A stretch of DNA of 64,000 bases from Runella slithyformis DSM 19594 (GTDB lineage: Bacteria > Bacteroidota > Bacteroidia > Cytophagales > Spirosomataceae), in assembly GCF_000218895.1 (NCBI RefSeq), contig NC_015703.1:2989001-3053000 (forward strand). Direction: 5' to 3'. Under the pieces are notes generated by a model, which saw only the letters and a list, made by a program, of their open reading frames with translations, was not told where the DNA came from and made no database searches. Each line of letters begins with the position of its first letter. Within the stretch, counting starts at the first letter, position 1. Position numbers and translations under genes: made by a program. Of this stretch, positions 45,952 through 54,349 are shown one piece after another.

Positions 45952-47463
45952 ATGGTACGATTATTAATATTTCTGGGATTGGCTGCCTGTAGTCAGTTCG
46001 TCATGGCGCAAAATCGGCCCAATATCATCATTTTTCTGGTGGACGATATGGGTTGGCAGGATACATCCGTCCCCTTTTGGCAGGAAAAAACCGCCATTAA
46101 CCGGCGCTTTCATACCCCCAACATGGAACGGCTGGCCCGTAAAGGGATGAAGTTTACCAATGCCTACGCCAACCCCGTCTGTACCCCGTCGAGGGTAAGC
46201 CTCATGACCGGCATGAACGTGGTACGACACAATGTGACCAATTGGACAAACACCCAAAAAAACACCCCCACGGATTACCCCGACAGTCTTCTGAGTCCTC
46301 CCGGCTGGAATCACAACGGCATGAGTCCGGTGGCGGGTATTGCCAACACCGTTCATGCAACGCCTTTACCTCAATTGCTGCGGCAGGCAGGATACTTTAC
46401 GCTCCACTGCGGCAAGGCACACTTTGCCTCTTACGGAACCCCGGCGGCCAATCCACTCGCCATTGGGTTTGAGAAAAACATTGCCGGTACGGCAGCGGGC
46501 CATCCAAGTAGCTTTTTGGGAGAAAAAAGTTTCAGACGTACCCCCAATGACACTACTTGGGGCGTACGTGATTTAGAGAAATACCACGGAAAAGACATAT
46601 TCCTGACCGAAGCCCTTACCCTCGAAGCCATTGCCGCCCTGAAAGAAAATCAGCCGAGTCAGAAGCCTTTCTTTCTGTACATGTCGCATTATGCCGTTCA
46701 TTTGCCTTTCGACAAAGACGCCCGTTTTTACCAAAAATACCTTGACATGGGCTTGACCGATACCGAGGCACGTTACTCGGCGTTGGTGGAGGGAATGGAC
46801 AAAAGTTTGGGCGATATCATGGATTACCTGGAAGCAAATAACCTGGATAAAAACACGTATATTTTATTTATTTCCGACAATGGCGGCTACAGCCTTCACC
46901 AGCGCAGCGGGGAGGTGCATACCCAAAATCTGCCCCTGAAACAGGGGAAAGGCTCTCTCTATGAGGGCGGTATTCGGGTGCCGATGCTGGTGTCGGGGCC
47001 GAAGATCGAGCCAAACAGCATCTCCCCTCAGTACGTATGCATCGACGATTTTTTCCCCACGGTATTGGGGATGGCCGGCGTGGCTCGGTACACGGTCCTC
47101 CAAACCGTAGATGGCAAAAGTTTACTGCCGTTTATGGAAAACAAGGACAAACGTGACGACAAAAAAATCCTGCTGTGGCATTATCCCAACAACTGGACCA
47201 ACGTACAGTTTAAAGGCACTTCTTGGGGGAGTGCCATGCGCCGGGGTGACTGGAAACTGATCTATCTGCACAAAACCCAAACCTTAGAATTGTACAATTT
47301 AAAGGATGATATCGGTGAGCTGAACGACTTGGCCAAAACTCAGCCCGCCAAGCTGAAACAGATGGCCCGCCTGTTTACCGATGAGCTCAAAAAACGGAAT
47401 GCGCACCTCCCTGCTTTCAAAGCTACGGGGCAACCCATCCCATATCCTGACGAAGTGAAGTAA
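45952..47463 (+). CDS. Sulfatase, S1 family (formylglycine type)
   Basis: Hydrolyses sulfate esters, here probably on fucose. Signal peptide cleaved near MAQ. The formylglycine motif CTPSR has Cys77 as the residue to be oxidised, and the metal pocket begins with LVDDMGWQD (Asp31, Asp32). The SDNGG motif and GTSWGSAMRRGDWKL in the C-terminal subdomain are as in S1 enzymes, some of which act on fucoidan. No formylglycine-generating enzyme is encoded in the window, so maturation must come from elsewhere. Confidence 0.92.
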   Translation: MVRLLIFLGLAACSQFVMAQNRPNIIIFLVDDMGWQDTSVPFWQEKTAINRRFHTPNMERLARKGMKFTNAYANPVCTPSRVSLMTGMNVVRHNVTNWTNTQKNTPTDYPDSLLSPPGWNHNGMSPVAGIANTVHATPLPQLLRQAGYFTLHCGKAHFASYGTPAANPLAIGFEKNIAGTAAGHPSSFLGEKSFRRTPNDTTWGVRDLEKYHGKDIFLTEALTLEAIAALKENQPSQKPFFLYMSHYAVHLPFDKDARFYQKYLDMGLTDTEARYSALVEGMDKSLGDIMDYLEANNLDKNTYILFISDNGGYSLHQRSGEVHTQNLPLKQGKGSLYEGGIRVPMLVSGPKIEPNSISPQYVCIDDFFPTVLGMAGVARYTVLQTVDGKSLLPFMENKDKRDDKKILLWHYPNNWTNVQFKGTSWGSAMRRGDWKLIYLHKTQTLELYNLKDDIGELNDLAKTQPAKLKQMARLFTDELKKRNAHLPAFKATGQPIPYPDEVK

Positions 47464-47517
47464 AGCCTGAAAAAGCTCTTCATGTAAGCGTCATTTTGTC
47501 CAATTAGCCGAGAGTCA

Positions 47518-48915
47518 ATGAAAAATGGTCTACTTTTCCTTCTTATTGTTTGGGGTTTAGCGGTAAACGTTAAGGCTCAGGTTCATGATTTTCCCAAACC
47601 TACGCCTTCGCAAATGGCCTGGCATGAAGCGGAGCTGGGGGCCGTTTTTCATTATGATCTGCACGTTTTTGACGGCAAGAAGTACAATCAGGCCTATAAT
47701 CGCATCACACCCATTGAAGACATAACTATTTTTAACCCCACCCAGCTGAATACCGACCAATGGATCAAAGCCGTCAAGGCAATGGGCGGAAAATTTGCGA
47801 TCCTAACCGCCACCCACGAAACAGGCTTCGCGCTGTATCAAAGCGATGTAAATCCCTATTGCATGAAATCCCTGAAGTTTCAGGAGGGAAAGGGGGATTT
47901 GGTGCGGGATTTTGTCAACTCCTGTCGAAAATACGGTATTGCGCCCGGTATTTACCTGGGCATCCGGTGGAATTCGTTTTTGGGTGTCCATGATTTCAGG
48001 ATTGACGGTGAAAGTCCACTGGTTAAAAATCGGCAAATGGCCTACAAAAAAATGTGTGAAGGCATGGTCAAAGAGCTCTGCACACGCTACGGCGATCTGT
48101 TTATGATCTGGTTTGACGGCGGTGCCGACGACCCCACCAAATACGGCGCGGATGTACTGCCGATTGTGGAGAAATACCAACCCAAATGTCTGTTTTACCA
48201 CAATGCGCAGCGGGCCGATTTTCGCTGGGGGGGCTCCGAATCCGGCACCGTGCCTTACCCGTGTTGGGCTACGTTTCCGTTTCCGTTTTCACATGCCGCG
48301 CAGAAGGAAATTGTTTTTAAAGACGATTTTAAACTCTTGAAAGAAGGCGACAAAGACGGAAAATACTGGATGCCCGCCATGTCGGACGCACCGCTGAGAG
48401 GGTATAATGGCCGCCACGAATGGTTTTGGGAGCCCGATGACGACGCGCATATTTTCCCGTTAAAAAATCTGGTGGACATGTACGAGCGGTCGGTGGGGCA
48501 TAATTCGACCCTGATCATCGGTTTAACGCCCGACGACAGAGGCTTGCTGCCGGAAGCCGATGTACAACGCCTGACCGAATGGGGGCGCGAAATCAAAAGC
48601 CGTTTTTCCAATCCCCTCAAAACGGCCCATGGAGAAGGTACTGTTTTTGAGCTGACATTAGACAAAAAGCAGGCCGTCAATTACATCGTTTTGCAAGAGG
48701 ATATTACCCAGGGTGAGCGGGTAAGGGGGTTTAAGATTGAGGTAGAAAGGGATAAAAAATGGAAAACCATCGCCGAAGGAACCACGATCGGCTACAAACA
48801 TATTCGGCCCGTTGATCCGATTGAGGGAGTAAAATTTCGCCTTACCATTACGCAAAGCAGTGCTCTGCCAATATTGAAAAACGTCAGTGTTTTCAACGTT
48901 ATGACCAACCGATAG
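47518..48915 (+). CDS. GH29 alpha-L-fucosidase, second copy
   Basis: A 465-residue secreted fucosidase, shorter than the other two. The barrel has LTATHETGFALYQSD where typical members read KHHDGF, and the nucleophile is Asp200 in MIWFDGGAD. The short C-terminal domain (about 360-465) is a beta-sandwich. The HE in place of HHD in the active-site loop sets it apart and may change specificity. It ends 34 bases before the L-fuconate dehydratase gene. Confidence 0.88.
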   Translation: MKNGLLFLLIVWGLAVNVKAQVHDFPKPTPSQMAWHEAELGAVFHYDLHVFDGKKYNQAYNRITPIEDITIFNPTQLNTDQWIKAVKAMGGKFAILTATHETGFALYQSDVNPYCMKSLKFQEGKGDLVRDFVNSCRKYGIAPGIYLGIRWNSFLGVHDFRIDGESPLVKNRQMAYKKMCEGMVKELCTRYGDLFMIWFDGGADDPTKYGADVLPIVEKYQPKCLFYHNAQRADFRWGGSESGTVPYPCWATFPFPFSHAAQKEIVFKDDFKLLKEGDKDGKYWMPAMSDAPLRGYNGRHEWFWEPDDDAHIFPLKNLVDMYERSVGHNSTLIIGLTPDDRGLLPEADVQRLTEWGREIKSRFSNPLKTAHGEGTVFELTLDKKQAVNYIVLQEDITQGERVRGFKIEVERDKKWKTIAEGTTIGYKHIRPVDPIEGVKFRLTITQSSALPILKNVSVFNVMTNR

Positions 48916-48949
48916 TCGCACTTTATCTGTACGAAATTAACCTAATTCT

Positions 48950-50176
48950 ATGTACATACAATCTGTTGAAGTCCTTGATAAACGTTTTAAAATGGGGGAG
49001 GGAGCGGGTTCAGATGCAACCCATACCAACCCTCAGTATTCGTATGCCGTTTGTGTATTAAAGACGAACACCTCCATCGAAGGAATTGGTTTGGCTTTTA
49101 CCTTGGGCGCGGGCAATGACTTAGTATGCAAAGCCATTCACTATTTATCCGTAAAATTAAAAGGGGTAGAAATCGAAGCATTAATGGCCGACTTCGGTAC
49201 TGCGTACCGTCAGTTGGCTGATGAGCCTTCGTTGCGCTGGTTGGGACCGCACAAAGGCGTGGTTCATTTGGCATTGGCGGCCATTGTCAATGCCTGCTAT
49301 GACCTCTGGGCCAAATCACGTCGGGTTCCGCTTTGGAAATTACTGCTGGATTTGTCGCCCGAGGAGCTTGTAAATACCTTGGATCTGAGCTATTTGGAAG
49401 ATGAGCTCACCCGCGCGCAGGCCATTGATTTACTCAAAGGCGAACTTGCCGGCCGTTCGCGTCGAAGTGAAGTGCTCACTACCGGCTACAGAGGCTACGA
49501 TACGTCGGTAGGATGGTTTAATTTTTCCGATGAACTTATCGTTGAAAAAACAAAGCAGGCGCTGGATAAAGGCTTTACGGCTTTCAAACTTAAAGTAGGC
49601 TCTGACGATCCGTTGCGCGACCTGCGCCGGGCAGCTTTGATTCGGCAAACGGCGGGCGATGCCGCCACGATTATGCTGGACGCCAATCAAAAATGGAATG
49701 TACCCCGGGCCCTGGATATCTGTCAACGCCTCGGCAGCATCAACCCCTATTGGATCGAAGAGCCCACCCACCCCGACGATGTATTCGGACACCGGGCCAT
49801 TGCCCGGGCCATCGCTCCTTTTAAAGTGGCTACGGGTGAGCACATTCCCAACAAGGTGATCTTTAAGAATTTTTTGCAGGCTAAGGCCATGGACTTTTGT
49901 CAGGTAGATGCCGTGCGCGTGGGGGGAGTCTCGGAATTTCTGACCATTAGTTTACTTTCAAAAAAATTGGGGATACCCGTAGTACCGCACGTGGGTGATA
50001 TGGGGCAAATTCACCAACATTTAGTGCTTTTTAATCACATTGGCATGGGGCACGAAAACCTGTTTTTGGAATACATCCCGCACTTGCGGCCCTATTTTGT
50101 GCATCCTGCCACTATTGTGGACGGCTTTTATCAAGTGCCCCAAGAAATAGGCAGCAGCAGTGATCTGAAAATCTAA
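48950..50176 (+). CDS. fucD: L-fuconate dehydratase (enolase superfamily)
   Basis: Dehydrates L-fuconate to 2-keto-3-deoxy-L-fuconate in the oxidative fucose pathway, in the cytoplasm. The 408 residues include KLK (Lys213, Lys215), metal ligands Asp244 (MLDANQKWN), Glu270 (WIEEPTHPDD) and Glu297 (TGEHIPN), and His347 (VVPHVGDMGQ); the 26- and 27-residue spacing of the metal ligands is that of known FucD. GMGEGAGSDATHTNPQYS-like N-terminal residues match the family's 20s loop. No phosphorylating pathway (FucI, FucK, FucA) is in the window. Confidence 0.95.
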   Translation: MYIQSVEVLDKRFKMGEGAGSDATHTNPQYSYAVCVLKTNTSIEGIGLAFTLGAGNDLVCKAIHYLSVKLKGVEIEALMADFGTAYRQLADEPSLRWLGPHKGVVHLALAAIVNACYDLWAKSRRVPLWKLLLDLSPEELVNTLDLSYLEDELTRAQAIDLLKGELAGRSRRSEVLTTGYRGYDTSVGWFNFSDELIVEKTKQALDKGFTAFKLKVGSDDPLRDLRRAALIRQTAGDAATIMLDANQKWNVPRALDICQRLGSINPYWIEEPTHPDDVFGHRAIARAIAPFKVATGEHIPNKVIFKNFLQAKAMDFCQVDAVRVGGVSEFLTISLLSKKLGIPVVPHVGDMGQIHQHLVLFNHIGMGHENLFLEYIPHLRPYFVHPATIVDGFYQVPQEIGSSSDLKI

Positions 50177-50188
50177 TCCACCAAAAAC

Positions 50189-50953
50189 ATGGCTGTATTG
50201 ACCGATAAAGTGATTTTTCTCACGGGAGGTGCTTCGGGCATTGGCAAAGCCTGTGCCGAGGCGTATGCAAAAGCCGGTGCACGGGTTTTGGTGATGGATA
50301 AAGAGGAAGTTTTATTAAATCAACTCCTCGGGCGTTTGGGAAACGAACATGCCGGTGTTGCGGGTGATGTGCAAAAGGAAACAGATGTAAGATCGGCCAT
50401 CGAGCAGACCATTTCCCGGTTTGGCAAAATAGACGTAATTCACAACAACGCCGGGACTGCACACCCTTCCAAACCCCTTGACCAAACCACCGAAAATGAA
50501 TGGGACAGCCTGTTTTCCATCAATTTGAAAAGTGTCTATTGGACAACCCGATACGGCATCGAAGCCTTAAAAGTCACAAAAGGCTGTATTTTAAATACCT
50601 CCAGTATGGTGGGCACCATCGGGCAGGAAAATCACGCGGCTTATGTAGCTACCAAAGGCGGTATGAGTGCCCTGACCAAAGCCATGGCCTTGGATTATGC
50701 CCCGTTTGGCATAAGGGTCAACGCCATCTGCCCCGCCGGGGTATGGACGCCTATGCTTCGCCAATGGGCCGCACAACAGCCTGATCCGGAAGGTATTGAG
50801 CGTTATCTGGACCATATTCACACCCTGGGCTACTGCCCCGAAGGTGACGTGATTGCGGATGTAGCGGTTTTTTTGGTTTCGGAGGCTGCTCGGTTTGTGA
50901 CGGGCTGTATCATGCCCGTAAGCGGAGGAGCGGAGTTAGGATATAAAAAATAA
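50189..50953 (+). CDS. SDR of the oxidative fucose pathway (L-fucose or KDF dehydrogenase)
   Basis: Classical 254-residue SDR: cofactor loop TGGASGIGK (12-20), NNAG (86-89), catalytic Ser139, Tyr152 and Lys156. It lies 12 bases after the dehydratase and just before the mutarotase, so it is either the L-fucose dehydrogenase that starts the pathway or the 2-keto-3-deoxy-L-fuconate dehydrogenase that follows FucD. The sequence alone does not decide. Confidence 0.88.
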   Translation: MAVLTDKVIFLTGGASGIGKACAEAYAKAGARVLVMDKEEVLLNQLLGRLGNEHAGVAGDVQKETDVRSAIEQTISRFGKIDVIHNNAGTAHPSKPLDQTTENEWDSLFSINLKSVYWTTRYGIEALKVTKGCILNTSSMVGTIGQENHAAYVATKGGMSALTKAMALDYAPFGIRVNAICPAGVWTPMLRQWAAQQPDPEGIERYLDHIHTLGYCPEGDVIADVAVFLVSEAARFVTGCIMPVSGGAELGYKK

Positions 50954-50958
50954 AGGAC

Positions 50959-51315
50959 ATGCCAACACAAAGAACCTGTTTAGCCCTCGATTTGAAGGAC
51001 AACGACGAACTCATTGCCCAATACGAATATTTTCACCAACCTGAGCACATTTGGCCCGAAATCCCCCGGGGAATCAGAGCGGGCGGAATCGTGGATATGC
51101 AAATCTATCGCCTCGGGACCCGGCTGTTTATGATCGTCGAAACCGAAGAAGGCATTGACTTGTCTACGGCTTTTGAAGCCATCGGCAATATGCCTTTGCA
51201 AGCCGAATGGGCCGCTTTTATGGCGGGATTTCAACAACGATTGACCGAGGCCAAACCCCACGAACACTGGGCTGAAATGAAACCTGTTTTTATGTTAACT
51301 GAATGTCTGAAGTGA
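50959..51315 (+). CDS. L-fucose mutarotase-type protein (RhaM/DUF718 family)
   Basis: A 118-residue alpha-beta sandwich with YEYFHQPEHIWPEIPRGIRA and IVDMQIYRLGTRLFMIVE, the pattern of the RhaM family, which converts sugar anomers. In oxidative fucose clusters this family supplies the anomer used by fucose dehydrogenase. It starts 5 bases after the SDR and overlaps the fucP start by 13 bases, a clear sign of translational coupling. Confidence 0.88.
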   Translation: MPTQRTCLALDLKDNDELIAQYEYFHQPEHIWPEIPRGIRAGGIVDMQIYRLGTRLFMIVETEEGIDLSTAFEAIGNMPLQAEWAAFMAGFQQRLTEAKPHEHWAEMKPVFMLTECLK

Positions 51316-52547
51316 AAAACCGCTACCCATTTCTGATCCCGCTTTTGGTCGTCATGAGCCTGATGTTTATCTGGAATTTGAGCCGAAACATCAATGATGT
51401 GCTCATTCCACACCTCAAAAGAGCCTGTCAATTAACTGATTTTCAGTCGTCATTGGTGCAGTCGGCCTTTTTTGGCGGGTATTTTCTGCTGGCCTTACCC
51501 GTAGGGCAATACATCCGGCGGTTTGGGTATCGGGCGGGCATGATTACGGGACTGCTGCTGGCGGCGGTGGGTGCATTTCTATTTTTCCCGGCCGCCGAAA
51601 CGCGTTTTTATCCGCTGTTTTTGACGGCTTTGTTTATCATGGCCGCAGGCTTTACTTTCCTGGAAGTGACCGCTACGCCTTATCTTTCTAATTTAGGGGA
51701 GCCCGACAAAGCATCAAGTCGGTTGAGTCTGGCGGCGGCGGTAGGCTCTGTTGGTGCCACCCTCGGCCCCTACATTGGGGCGGTGTTTCTGCTCCACGCC
51801 ACTGATACGCCCGAAACGGTTGTGCAGCAGTTTAGCCCAAACCAATTGGCAGCGTATCTCAACGCCGAAGCGCAATTGGTCAAAATTCCTTATTTGGCTT
51901 TAGGAGGTCTTTTTTTGGTCCTGGGCGTGGCATTATTTTTTATTAAGATGCCTGATATTCAGGAGAAAGGCGAACGGAATATTCGACTGAAATCCATCTT
52001 GAAATTTAAACACACCGTGCTGGGTGCACTGGGGGTATTTTGTTATTTGGGAGCTGAGGTAGGTATTGTCAGTTTTTTAATTCGCTATGCCAAATCCATG
52101 AATATGGATGGGTTAGGCGAACAGAAAGCCGCTTTATTCATCACGCTGTTCATGGCGTTGGTATTGGTCGGACGGCTGTCGGGTGCCTATTTTTTACAAA
52201 AAGTAAACCCCTCCAAAATGTTGATGGCCTGTGCATTGGGGGCGATAGGATTGGTGTTCGTCGCAATGTTGAGTACGGGTTATTTCTCCATTGTCTCGCT
52301 TTCGGTGGTGGGCCTGTGTACCTCCGTGATGTATCCCATTTTATTCACGTTGAGCATCAAAAATTTGGGCGCTTACACCAAGACAGGTTCATCATTGATC
52401 ATTATGAGCATTGTAGGGGGCGCCATTGTGCCACCGCTCATGGGACTCATTTCCGATAGTTACGGCATTCGACTTGCTTTTGCGCTGCCTATTCTGTGTT
52501 ACGCTTACATTTTGTATTACGCCCGTAAAGGTCATACTGTCAAGTAG
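51303..52547 (+). CDS. fucP: FucP-type L-fucose/proton symporter (MFS, FHS family)
   Basis: Twelve-helix permease of the FHS family. The key acidic residues of E. coli FucP, Asp46 and Glu135, have counterparts Asp32 and Glu121 here, at identical 89-residue spacing (NDVLIPHLK and FLEVTATPY). It brings fucose, released in the periplasm by the exported fucosidases, across the inner membrane. Overlaps the mutarotase by 13 bases. Confidence 0.93.
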   Translation: MSEVKNRYPFLIPLLVVMSLMFIWNLSRNINDVLIPHLKRACQLTDFQSSLVQSAFFGGYFLLALPVGQYIRRFGYRAGMITGLLLAAVGAFLFFPAAETRFYPLFLTALFIMAAGFTFLEVTATPYLSNLGEPDKASSRLSLAAAVGSVGATLGPYIGAVFLLHATDTPETVVQQFSPNQLAAYLNAEAQLVKIPYLALGGLFLVLGVALFFIKMPDIQEKGERNIRLKSILKFKHTVLGALGVFCYLGAEVGIVSFLIRYAKSMNMDGLGEQKAALFITLFMALVLVGRLSGAYFLQKVNPSKMLMACALGAIGLVFVAMLSTGYFSIVSLSVVGLCTSVMYPILFTLSIKNLGAYTKTGSSLIIMSIVGGAIVPPLMGLISDSYGIRLAFALPILCYAYILYYARKGHTVK

Positions 52548-52562
52548 TTAAATCCTGTTTCA

Positions 52563-54281
52563 ATGAAAAAGTCATTAATGATTCTCTTGTTTTTCCTGAT
52601 TGCTTTTCAGGGTTTTAGTCAAAAAACCATTTCTAAAGAGCAGCGCTTAAAGTGGTGGCAAGACGCCAAAATGGGCTTATTTATCCACTGGGGGCCTGTT
52701 TCGTTGATCGGAAAGGAAATCAGTTGGTCGCGGAATGGCTACGGTAAAAGTAAGTACGATTCGTTGTATCTGAGGTTTAACCCCGGGCAATTCAACGCCA
52801 AAGAATGGGTGAAGCTGGCCAAAGCCGGCGGAATGAAGTACTTAGTGCTGACTTCCAAGCACCACGACGGATTTTGCCTCTTTGATACCAAAACCACGTC
52901 TTACAACATCATGAACAGCCCGTTTGGACGGGATGTATGTAAAGAGCTTGCCCAAGCGGCCCACGAAGCGGGGATGCCTATCGGCTGGTATTTTTCGGTG
53001 GCCGATTGGAAAGACCCCGATTGTCGCAACCCGAAAACCAACGCTGTTTTTGCCGATCGGGTAGAACAGCAGGTGCGCGAATTGTTGACCAACTATGGCA
53101 AGATCAGTTTGTTATGGATCGATTACGAAGGCTCACCCAGCCCGATCCACCCCAAAAGAGTGTTTGATCTGGCGCGCACTTTGCAGCCCGAAATCATCAT
53201 CAACAACCGGCTCGAACCCTTCAATCCTGACGAATCGCACGCGCGGGTGGGGGCGTATGCCGACTATGCTACGCCCGAAGGTTTTGTGGCGGGTTACGGC
53301 GCGGTGCCTTGGGAAACCTGCACCAACATGGGGCATCAGTGGGCGTGGCGGTTCAACGATACGCCCCGGAGTTTGAAAGAATCGGTGCATACCCTGCTTC
53401 GTTGCGTGGGTGGAAACGGCAATCTTCTGTTCAACATCGGCCCCGACAGCTCGGGCGTTTTTCCACCCGATTTTGCCGCCCGTGCCACGGAGATGGGCGA
53501 TTGGCTGCGCAAAAATGCGGAAGCCGTTTACCAAACTAAAGGAGGTGTGTATACACCGTCAAAAGACTACGTAAGTTCGTACCGAGGCAACAAACTGTAT
53601 CTGCATCTATTGAACAATACGGGCGATGAAATCAAGCTCCCGCCCATGGCGGCTAAGGTCAAAAAAGCGTCTTTTTTAAATGGAAAGGCCGTTTCTTTTA
53701 CGCAAACCAAAGCGGATGTTACGTTAAAAATCCCCCAAAACGGGCGAGATTCCATCGCGACCATTGTGGCGATTACGCTGGATAAGCCCGCTGCTCCATT
53801 GGGACAGATCATCCCTTTTACAACCACCAATTCATGGGCGTACGGCAAAAAAGCGAGTGCTTCGAGTGCGTTGGGGCAGTTTTTGCACGATCCATCCGCT
53901 GCTTTTGACGACAACCCCGCTACTTTTTGGAAAATGGGGCGTCGTACCGACGTGGACTTTGAGGCGTATTACGGAAAAGACCTGCATTATCAATCAGAAG
54001 CGGCTTTCAATTTATTTCAGAACAAAGGCTGGCTGGAAGTAGACCTGGGCACAAAGCAAACGGTTAAGCAGCTTAAAGTGAGTGAATCGGTGTATCAGAA
54101 ATCTCAGATCAAACGCTTTGAAATTCAGTACGAAAAAGAGGGCCAATGGCTGACACTGGCGCAGGATGAAAAAATGGGCAATTGGAGTAAAGATATCAGC
54201 CCCGTGACGGCCCAAAAGTTTCGCCTGGTGATTCTGGATTCGTATGGCTATGCGGGAATCAGGGAGTTTCAGCTGTTTTGA
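52563..54281 (+). CDS. GH29 alpha-L-fucosidase, third copy, with C-terminal F5/8-type domain
   Basis: Exported (MKKSLMILLFFLIAFQGFSQ). The barrel has the canonical HHDGFCLFDT active-site segment and nucleophile Asp187 in LLWIDYEG. A middle beta-sandwich is followed by a discoidin/F5-8-type domain (about 425-572, with WLEVDLGTKQTVKQLKV and the ending IREFQLF), expected to bind carbohydrate. This is the most standard of the three GH29 genes. It follows fucP by 15 bases. Confidence 0.93.
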   Translation: MKKSLMILLFFLIAFQGFSQKTISKEQRLKWWQDAKMGLFIHWGPVSLIGKEISWSRNGYGKSKYDSLYLRFNPGQFNAKEWVKLAKAGGMKYLVLTSKHHDGFCLFDTKTTSYNIMNSPFGRDVCKELAQAAHEAGMPIGWYFSVADWKDPDCRNPKTNAVFADRVEQQVRELLTNYGKISLLWIDYEGSPSPIHPKRVFDLARTLQPEIIINNRLEPFNPDESHARVGAYADYATPEGFVAGYGAVPWETCTNMGHQWAWRFNDTPRSLKESVHTLLRCVGGNGNLLFNIGPDSSGVFPPDFAARATEMGDWLRKNAEAVYQTKGGVYTPSKDYVSSYRGNKLYLHLLNNTGDEIKLPPMAAKVKKASFLNGKAVSFTQTKADVTLKIPQNGRDSIATIVAITLDKPAAPLGQIIPFTTTNSWAYGKKASASSALGQFLHDPSAAFDDNPATFWKMGRRTDVDFEAYYGKDLHYQSEAAFNLFQNKGWLEVDLGTKQTVKQLKVSESVYQKSQIKRFEIQYEKEGQWLTLAQDEKMGNWSKDISPVTAQKFRLVILDSYGYAGIREFQLF

Positions 54282-54349
54282 GGTTTAGAAAATGAATGAC
54301 ACAAAAAGGTAGTGCATTGAAAGGTACATGTTTGAGACAAACCAATAAG

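Noticed and set aside
48950-50176. Mandelate racemase or galactonate dehydratase instead of L-fuconate dehydratase
   Set aside because: The metal ligand spacing and final His match FucD, and the surrounding mutarotase and FucP support fucose.
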